64,000 nucleotides of DNA from Caballeronia insecticola. Lineage in GTDB: Bacteria; Pseudomonadota; Gammaproteobacteria; Burkholderiales; Burkholderiaceae. The position numbers and the translations under genes are program-made. The notes under the pieces are model-generated. The model was not told where the DNA came from and ran no database searches. It saw only the letters and a program-made list of their open reading frames with translations. The stretch covers positions 62,001-126,000 of the forward strand of contig NC_021295.1 in assembly GCF_000402035.1 (NCBI RefSeq). The letters are read 5' to 3'. This document shows, in pieces, positions 62,083 to 64,000 of the stretch; position 1 is the first letter of the stretch, and each line of letters opens with the position of its first letter.

Positions 62083-62280
62083 TCTCGTCTGCCGGCCATC
62101 CTGGATCGCGAAATCTATGCATCGGCCGCGCTTGTCGGCGCGAGCGCGCAGGTTCTATTCTCCTACGCGCACTGGACGCAATGGTGGACGCCATGGTTGG
62201 CCACTTTCCTGTGCGTCGCCATTCGGCTCGCTTCGCTTCGTTTCGGCTGGGGCTTGCCGGTGTCTCGTCGAAGGCGCTAG
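62083..62280 (+). pseudogene. 3' fragment of a UPF0126 (TRIC-channel-like YicG) gene
   Basis: The plus-strand frame ending in TAG 62278-62280 reads RLPAILDREIYASAALVGA, ..FSYAHWTQWWTPWLATFLCV.., IRLASLRFGWGLPV, then basic residues. That is the last ~60 residues of the UPF0126 family: two membrane segments and the closing RLASLRFGW-LP motif. The upstream half (first domain and DVL motif) is absent; at about 62083 the sequence becomes the antisense of the porin. The fragment is non-functional and marks a rearrangement junction. Confidence 0.75.
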
Positions 62281-62326
62281 TGTGATTTGCGACGACGAAT
62301 AAGGCGTGCCGCGGCATACAAGCGCT

Positions 62327-62500
62327 TCAGTCGATGTCCACCCGATCTCGGTGCGCATCGGGATCCTGTTGCCTCTGCAGGTCCACGGCGACGTCGATGC
62401 TCATGTCCTCCTGGCCTCCCACCATTCTGCGTTCGCCCGGGTCGACGAAGACGTCAACCGTCTTGCTTCTTGTGATCGGTAAGTGAGGGTTGTCGAGCAT
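62327..62500 (-). CDS. Small 57-aa ORF
   Basis: ATG at 62500 opens a 57-residue frame: MLDNPHLPITRSKTVDVFVD, PGERRMVGGQEDMSIDVAVDL, then a charged tail to TGA at 62327. It has good internal codon character and looks protein-like, but there is no strong ribosome site. I do not recognise the family. It is divergent from the TetR regulator (26-base gap), so it may be a regulated small protein or a remnant of a larger gene. Confidence 0.4.
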   Translation of the reverse strand: MLDNPHLPITRSKTVDVFVDPGERRMVGGQEDMSIDVAVDLQRQQDPDAHRDRVDID

Positions 62501-62526
62501 CACTGATTGGCGTTATCGTTGCCGCC

Positions 62527-63150
62527 ATGACAAAGGAACGCAAAAACCAAAGAGAAATTCAGAAGGAGGCGACTCGACAGCGCATCCTTTCAACGGCGCT
62601 TGAATTGTTCGTTTCGCGCGGCTACGTGGTAACTACGGTCGATGACATTGCCGCCGCCGCCAAGACCACGCGCGTCACTTTCTATTCTCACTTCGAGTCG
62701 CGCCGCGAACTGATGCGCGCTTTGATTCACGAACTCGACGGCATCCTTGAGCGGCGTGAGGAACCCGGGCGCAACTCCACCGCGAGCCTGCTAGTGGCGG
62801 TGGTACGCGAGGGCTCACGCGAAAAACTCGGTGGCTGGCTGCGTGACCAGGCCGCGCGCTGGCCGTTGATTAAACCCTATGTGCTGGCGGCAACCGAGGC
62901 TTCCGCTGTCGATGCTGAAATGCGTGCGCTCCTTCGCGGCTGGATTGAAGAGGTGGTGGCAGACATTCGCGAGGGTCTGGATGCAGCCAACCGCTATGAG
63001 CCGAACACGCGGCATTTCCGCGGCGAACTGGCATTTGTCGCGCTCGACCAAACCGCGCTCTCATGGATGCGCGGGGATCTGGATCTGACCGCCGAACCGG
63101 CCCTCGAGGTACTGACCGAATTGTGGTGGAAATTGCTAGGCGCACCTTGA
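62527..63150 (+). CDS. TetR/AcrR-family transcriptional regulator
   Basis: This 207-aa TetR protein has the HTH at about residues 20-60 (ILSTALELFVSRGYVVTTVD, AAAAKTTRVTFYSHFESRRELM) and an effector domain that is all-helical. An N-terminal basic tail (TKERKNQREIQKEATRQR) precedes the HTH. It lies just upstream of a cytochrome P450 gene, and a palindromic site is between the two, so it probably represses the P450 gene. The ligand is unknown. Confidence 0.93.
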   Translation: MTKERKNQREIQKEATRQRILSTALELFVSRGYVVTTVDDIAAAAKTTRVTFYSHFESRRELMRALIHELDGILERREEPGRNSTASLLVAVVREGSREKLGGWLRDQAARWPLIKPYVLAATEASAVDAEMRALLRGWIEEVVADIREGLDAANRYEPNTRHFRGELAFVALDQTALSWMRGDLDLTAEPALEVLTELWWKLLGAP

Positions 63151-63176
63151 TTCGGGGATTACCCTATCAAGGTGCG
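63141..63176 (+). terminator. Hairpin at the end of the TetR gene
   Basis: CGCACCTTGAT (63141-63151) and ATCAAGGTGCG (63166-63176) form a perfect 11-bp stem with a 14-base loop and run into TTTT. The stem includes the last codons of the TetR gene. It reads as a rho-independent terminator, though the long loop also leaves room for an attenuator before the P450 gene. Confidence 0.7.
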
Positions 63177-63181
63177 TTTTG

Positions 63182-63200
63182 GCTTTACACGATGTAAAGC
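63182..63200. promoter_or_regulatory. Inverted repeat upstream of the P450 gene: candidate TetR operator
   Basis: GCTTTACA (63182-63189), CGA, TGTAAAGC (63193-63200) is a perfect 8-bp dyad 46 bases before the P450 start. Its size and place, directly after a TetR gene, suit a repressor site. Confidence 0.65.
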
Positions 63201-63245
63201 GAAATACATACTCCATGCCATGATCAACGACGTGGAGCATGGCCT

Positions 63246-64000
63246 GTGACTAGCGTCCCCCAATCCGGCATCGACCTTTGGGCCGACGATGTGCTCGTCG
63301 ATCCCTACCCGGCCTACCGGGCATTGCGCGAGCTCGGCGAAGTCGTCTATCTCACGCACTCGAAACTCTACGCCCTGACCGGCTACGACGTTATCAAGGA
63401 CGCGCTGGCCGACCCGACGCGCTTTTCTTCCGCTCAGGGCGTCGGCTTCAACGACGGCGTGAACCACGCGTTGCAGGGAACCTCGCTTGCTTCCGATCCG
63501 CCAGAGCACACCCAGTTGCGCGCCGCACTTTCCGAGAACCTCACGCCACGGGCACTGCGTGGTCTAGGCGAGCAGATCAAGGCCAATGCGCAGGCACTTG
63601 TGGCTCACCTGGTCGAGCAGCAGTCCTTTGATGCGATCGACGACATCGCCCGGCGCTTTCCGATCGGTGTTGTCGCCGACCTTGTCGGCTTCCAGGGTGA
63701 CGCCAGGGCGAATATGCTCCGCTGGGGGCAGGCCGCGATGGAAGTTATCGGGCCGATGAATCGGCGCACAGCAGAGAATTTCCCGATTGCGGGCGAACTT
63801 TACGGCTACTGCTCGCAGATCACTCAGGACGCGCTCACCCCCGGCTCCGTAGGCTGGGGTGTCTTCGAGGCGGAGAGGAAAGGGATCGTCCCTGAAGGCG
63901 CCGCCCGCCACATCATTCACCAATATCTAGGCGCTGGCCTTGATACGACACTTGCCGCGATCGGCAACACCGTCGCTCTCTTCGGGCGCTTTCCGGAAGA
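63246..64000 (+). CDS. Cytochrome P450, N-terminal part (cut by the window end)
   Basis: GTG 63246, with GTGGAG about 8 bases upstream, opens a frame that is still open at the window end (251 codons). It is a bacterial class I P450: WADDVLVDPYPAYRALRELG near the start, SDPPEHTQLRAALSENL (the C-helix HxxxR heme-propionate contact), and the I-helix oxygen-binding motif GAGLDTT near residue 227. The ExxR motif and the heme Cys lie beyond the window. It should hydroxylate a small hydrophobic substrate using a ferredoxin or reductase partner, which may follow downstream. A TetR gene lies just upstream, with a dyad between. Confidence 0.92.
   Translation, partial: MTSVPQSGIDLWADDVLVDPYPAYRALRELGEVVYLTHSKLYALTGYDVIKDALADPTRFSSAQGVGFNDGVNHALQGTSLASDPPEHTQLRAALSENLTPRALRGLGEQIKANAQALVAHLVEQQSFDAIDDIARRFPIGVVADLVGFQGDARANMLRWGQAAMEVIGPMNRRTAENFPIAGELYGYCSQITQDALTPGSVGWGVFEAERKGIVPEGAARHIIHQYLGAGLDTTLAAIGNTVALFGRFPE

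Noticed and set aside
1..64000. Search for CRISPR arrays, tRNA or rRNA genes, transposases and phage genes
   Set aside because: No regularly spaced repeats, no cloverleaf with a CCA-type end, no ribosomal RNA sequence and no transposase or integrase motif were recognised by eye.

Overview
The window looks like chromosomal DNA of a high-GC beta-proteobacterium of the Burkholderiaceae, most likely the Paraburkholderia/Caballeronia/Burkholderia group. Support: a DUF3331 protein, a Burkholderia-type trimeric porin (broken), a phasin and a PHB-depolymerase-type esterase, a very long kinase/ATPase/histidine-kinase hybrid, and many LysR regulators beside small catabolic units. I saw no rRNA, tRNA, CRISPR array, intact insertion sequence or phage gene. 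The species assignment is inference.

Layout. (1) 1-3.3 kb: the tail of a probable TetR regulator, then a minus-strand MFS / short-chain dehydrogenase / isochorismatase-like hydrolase set behind a perfect inverted-repeat operator. (2) 3.8-6.5 kb: an azoreductase-like flavoprotein, an unknown 121-aa protein, and two neighbouring genes (AlkB-type dioxygenase, BON-domain protein), each cut by one in-frame TGA. (3) 6.7-10.3 kb: an OFA-type MFS transporter, a quinone oxidoreductase, a tautomerase carrying all six catalytic residues of cis-3-chloroacrylic acid dehalogenase, and DUF3331. (4) 10.7-16.4 kb: a LysR gene divergent from DUF2848 - amidase - Liv-type binding protein - degenerate M24 protein, probably one uptake and hydrolysis operon. 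(5) 16.4-31.6 kb: a frameshifted oxidoreductase, an MFS transporter, the 1837-aa hybrid kinase, a frameshifted LysR gene, an AhpD-like protein, LysR, an SDR without its catalytic tyrosine, and an Old Yellow Enzyme homologue, with several long empty stretches.

(6) 31.6-42.9 kb: a long minus-strand array with a 2-ketoarginine-decarboxylase-like enzyme, an aldehyde dehydrogenase, a complete polyamine-type ABC transporter, a complete polar-amino-acid ABC transporter and a GcvA-like LysR. This reads as uptake and oxidation of a guanidino, amino or polyamine compound. (7) 43.2-50.2 kb: a cysteine-less isochorismatase-fold protein, then a minus-strand MHS transporter, shikimate dehydrogenase, 2-hydroxyacid dehydrogenase, exported beta-propeller and gluconate-5-dehydrogenase-like SDR, with a divergent LysR. 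This looks like a hydroxy-acid or sugar-acid catabolic unit. (8) 50.3-54.6 kb: a TauD/TfdA dioxygenase with its own amino-acid-type ABC transporter, preceded by two GntR-type operator-like sites. (9) 54.8-64 kb: a lipoprotein, an argC 3' relic, an ABC-F ATPase, phasin, a 48-aa ORF, a PHB-depolymerase-like esterase, a 5'-truncated porin abutting a truncated UPF0126 gene, a 57-aa ORF, a TetR regulator and a cytochrome P450 that runs off the end.

The most striking property of the window is its density of broken genes. Two carry nonsense codons, two carry frameshifts, and three are truncated relics, amid intact accessory catabolic modules. The most interesting intact gene is the cis-CaaD-like tautomerase at 9342-9791. 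All calls come from reading the sequence; nothing was searched.
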